Shown piece by piece: positions 62,101 to 64,000 of a stretch of 64,000 nt of DNA. The notes below the pieces were generated by a model that saw nothing but the letters and a program-made list of their open reading frames with translations, was not told the DNA's origin and did not search any database. The stretch's first letter is position 1; every line of letters begins with the position of its first letter. The stretch is from Shouchella xiaoxiensis (lineage in GTDB: Bacteria; Bacillota; Bacilli; Bacillales; Bacillaceae_D): positions 1-64,000 of the forward strand of contig NZ_JAFBCV010000017.1 of NCBI RefSeq assembly GCF_016907895.1, written 5' to 3'. The position numbers were made by a program, and so were the translations under genes.

Positions 62101-63063
62101 ATATACTTGATGAAATTCGATTAATTCCGAGAGCACTTCAACAAGTCTTTTCTTCAGACTTAGTGGCTCAATCACTTTAAGTGATTGATTATACGGTAAG
62201 AGTAAATGAGGGACATATGTATGCAAGAGATCGCTATCAAGCAAGAAGACGGCTTGTGTTGAAGTTCGTTCATGTAAATAATGACCTAAAAACCAATGTT
62301 GGCAAATATCTGCCAATACATGGTCATCGCCATTAAGTACCAAAGATACACTCTCTTTTCTGCCTTCTATAGGTGGAAGAAGCTTTTTTATAAAAAAGTC
62401 CTGTGCTGAAAAATGTTCTGGTCGGGTAAACGTGTTTTCGGTAACCATGAGACTCTCAATTCGGTCTACTCTAAAACTACGGATATCATTACGAAGATGG
62501 CAAAAACCAATTGTATACCACCTATTTTTCCAATAAATCATTTTGTACGGATCAATTAATCGATCATTAAAATGCTTCTCACCCTTTTTACGGTAAAGAA
62601 TGTTGATTGAATAACCGTCAGCTATGCTCTGCTCCAACTCCTTCAAAAAAGCTGCTATAGAGTGTGAACGTGATTGACTTATTACTTCAAGACTACTTAC
62701 ATGTTGGCTTATCTTTGTTTCCTGCTCATCATTCGCATAATGATTGAGTTTTGAAATGGCCCTATTTAGCGCTTCCCCTCCATAATACCCGGCTTCTTTT
62801 GCAAAAATAGCGGCGTGAGCAAGCGACGTTTGCTCCTTAAAATCAAAATACAGCGGGGCCTCGATAAAATGGTTTAACAACGTGTATCCACCGTTATGTC
62901 CTGGTTCTGAAATGATTGGTACGCCACTTGTTGAAATGGTGTCAATATAGCGATACACAGTCCTTATATTCATCTCTAATTTTTCTGAGATTTGTTTTGC
63001 GGTTATTTTTTTGCCTGAACGAAGCATCCATAAAATAGCTAACATATTATCAATTTTCGGCAT
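62089..63063 (-). CDS. HTH/WYL-domain regulator
   Basis: This 324-residue regulator has an N-terminal winged helix (KITAKQISEKLEMNIRTVYR, then YIDTISTSGVPIISEPGHNG) and a central WYL domain (DRLIDPYKMIYWKNRWYTIG, then RSFRVDRIESLMVT). WYL proteins often control stress or defence genes by binding nucleic acid or nucleotides. The ATG at 63061-63063 lies behind AAAGGGG; the longer start at 63129 is weaker. The DJ-1/PfpI gene follows. Confidence 0.9.
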   Translation of the reverse strand: MPKIDNMLAILWMLRSGKKITAKQISEKLEMNIRTVYRYIDTISTSGVPIISEPGHNGGYTLLNHFIEAPLYFDFKEQTSLAHAAIFAKEAGYYGGEALNRAISKLNHYANDEQETKISQHVSSLEVISQSRSHSIAAFLKELEQSIADGYSINILYRKKGEKHFNDRLIDPYKMIYWKNRWYTIGFCHLRNDIRSFRVDRIESLMVTENTFTRPEHFSAQDFFIKKLLPPIEGRKESVSLVLNGDDHVLADICQHWFLGHYLHERTSTQAVFLLDSDLLHTYVPHLLLPYNQSLKVIEPLSLKKRLVEVLSELIEFHQVYELP

Positions 63064-63163
63064 ACCCTTCCCCTTTAAATCAGATTGATCTTCTAGTCTA
63101 TCGTACCGATTATTGCTAGAGTTCATCAACCTTTTCCCTTCCCAATTAATAAACCCAGTCTAA

Positions 63164-63209
63164 AAAAGCGCGAAAGAAATAAATCAAATCTCTTCCGCGT
63201 TTTTTTTGA
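63164..63209 (-). terminator. Terminator of the methyltransferase gene
   Basis: An imperfect stem around AACGCGG...CGCGCTT with T runs lies downstream of the methyltransferase stop on the minus strand. Confidence 0.55.
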
Positions 63210-63235
63210 TTTTTAAGGTTCTTTTCGTCTGCCAA

Positions 63236-63790
63236 TTACTTCTTACCGACAATAACGTAAACCGACTGGTTGGCAATTTTTGTTGCTGGTAGACGCTTAT
63301 CTACGATTGTAAATCCGGCTTTTCGCATCGCTTCTTCCATTTCGATTGAGGAAACACGCGGCGCAGTCGGATGGTTTTCCTTCTCCATTTCAATACAGAG
63401 GAACAAGCCATCGTCTTTTAAAACGCGATAAATCTCCTGAAGTGCTTCATCAAGTGGCTCTACTTCATGCAAAGAGATCGACGCAATCGCTTTGTCAAAA
63501 CGACTTTCGGCAAACGGCATCGATTTAAAATCACCTTGTGTTGTTTGGACGTTCGTTAGGTTCTGTTCCTCTGCTTTTGTTTCAATATAGGTGAGAATGT
63601 CTTGATCAAAATCAAATGCCTGAACCGATTTGACCAAGTTAGCAATGGCAAATGTAATATAGCCTGTTCCTGCACCAAGGTCGAGCACCTCATCCATCTC
63701 ATTTAGAGTAACAAAATTTATTGCTTCACTTGCTGGAAAGCGCTCAATTGTTTCCAAATTGGTTATTTTCCGTTGTAGTCGATTATCCAT
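63236..63790 (-). CDS. Class I SAM-dependent methyltransferase (Ubie-like)
   Basis: This 184-residue methyltransferase has motif I EVLDLGAGTGYITFAIANLV, an acidic strand-2 end (VQAFDFDQDIL), motif II (FDKAIASISLHEVE) and LKDDGLFLCIEME. It is of the methyltransf_11 type with unknown substrate. The start is the ATG at 63788-63790 behind GGAGG; five codons upstream is a weaker start. Confidence 0.88.
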   Translation of the reverse strand: MDNRLQRKITNLETIERFPASEAINFVTLNEMDEVLDLGAGTGYITFAIANLVKSVQAFDFDQDILTYIETKAEEQNLTNVQTTQGDFKSMPFAESRFDKAIASISLHEVEPLDEALQEIYRVLKDDGLFLCIEMEKENHPTAPRVSSIEMEEAMRKAGFTIVDKRLPATKIANQSVYVIVGKK

Positions 63791-63932
63791 ATTGTTTTCC
63801 TCCAATATTACAGATATAGAGAGTCCTTAATAACTATAATGAAGATTGCTTCCATTGTCAATCTACTTGTCACTCCCGCTTTTTTTGTGTACGCTACGAT
63901 CAAGAACATAAGTCGAATGTGAGGATTTCCAA

Positions 63933-64000
63933 ATGAAGACAAAAAGCCATTTACTCGTCGTTGAAGATGAACCACGAATTGCCCGTGTCCTTGAACTAGA
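63933..64000 (+). CDS. Response regulator, N-terminal fragment at the window edge
   Basis: Only 22 residues are inside the window. MKTKSHLLVVEDEPRIARVL is the typical start of an OmpR-type receiver domain, with the two acidic residues of the phosphorylation pocket. The ATG follows GTGAGG at eight bases. The rest of the gene, and probably a kinase gene, lies to the right of the window. Confidence 0.85.
   Translation, partial: MKTKSHLLVVEDEPRIARVLEL

Noticed and set aside
1-64000. CRISPR arrays, tRNA or rRNA genes, insertion sequences, prophage
   Set aside because: I saw no regularly spaced repeats, no cloverleaf or rRNA sequence, no transposase or phage structural protein. A short unusual tRNA or a degraded element could still be missed without a search.

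Overview
The window looks like the chromosome of an endospore-forming Bacillaceae, probably an alkaliphilic or halotolerant Bacillus relative (Shouchella/Alkalihalobacillus type). The evidence is family content: a Sda checkpoint peptide, the spore protein Tlp, a YppG-like protein, a YkuI homologue, CheV, an aa3-type menaquinol oxidase (qoxABCD) and a preQ1-I riboswitch ahead of queCDEF. Many starts are TTG or GTG behind good GGAGG sites. I see no rRNA, tRNA, CRISPR array, prophage or insertion sequence. The genus is a guess; the family level is well supported.

Layout. 0.1-4.6 kb: 2-oxoglutarate dehydrogenase odhA-odhB with a sigma-A promoter and an overlapping cre site. 5-9.8 kb: a coupled methyltransferase/FAD-monooxygenase pair, a membrane-anchored lytic transglycosylase, a serine hydrolase and an OsmC/lipoprotein pair. 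9.9-13.2 kb: the circularly permuted ATP-grasp / alpha-E / transglutaminase operon. 13.4-14.4 kb: small sporulation genes (sda, tlp). 14.5-16.9 kb: queC-queD-queE-queF under a preQ1 riboswitch. 17-19.8 kb: aminopeptidase, GNAT, TetR, acylphosphatase. 19.9-22.2 kb: a secreted GH18 chitinase and a structured intergenic region. 22.3-26.2 kb: qoxABCD. 26.4-30 kb: esterase, msrA, uvsE and a HesB-like protein. 30-38.4 kb: cheV, a SurA-like lipoprotein, an M19 dipeptidase, Hsp20/YppG, a degenerate EAL protein, metA and a YocS-type transporter. 38.4-45.2 kb: many small membrane proteins, an AAA ATPase and an AA10 chitin monooxygenase. 45.2-49.3 kb: two MFS efflux genes, one with a TetR regulator and one with a LysR regulator. 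49.4-53.3 kb: Rrf2 and PadR regulators with attached genes. 53.4-61.1 kb: an accessory-looking stretch with three interrupted genes, a Fur-controlled siderophore-binding lipoprotein and an ECF sigma / ClpP paralogue / epimerase operon. 61.4-64 kb: DJ-1/PfpI protein, WYL regulator, methyltransferase and the start of a response regulator.

How the parts fit. Respiration and carbon flow (odhAB, qoxABCD), tRNA queuosine synthesis (queCDEF) and methionine entry (metA, Glu111 acetyl-CoA type) are housekeeping. The GH18 enzyme and the AA10 monooxygenase carry similar C-terminal chitin-binding modules and probably act together on chitin. UvsE, MsrA, OsmC and Hsp20 form a stress-repair background. The most unusual items are: the ECF-sigma/ClpP/epimerase operon, in which the sigma factor seems to keep only the beginning of a SnoaL-like tail; a 37-bp perfect palindrome made of two identical 12-bp palindromes in the chitinase leader; and a YkuI homologue that has lost most EAL motif residues.
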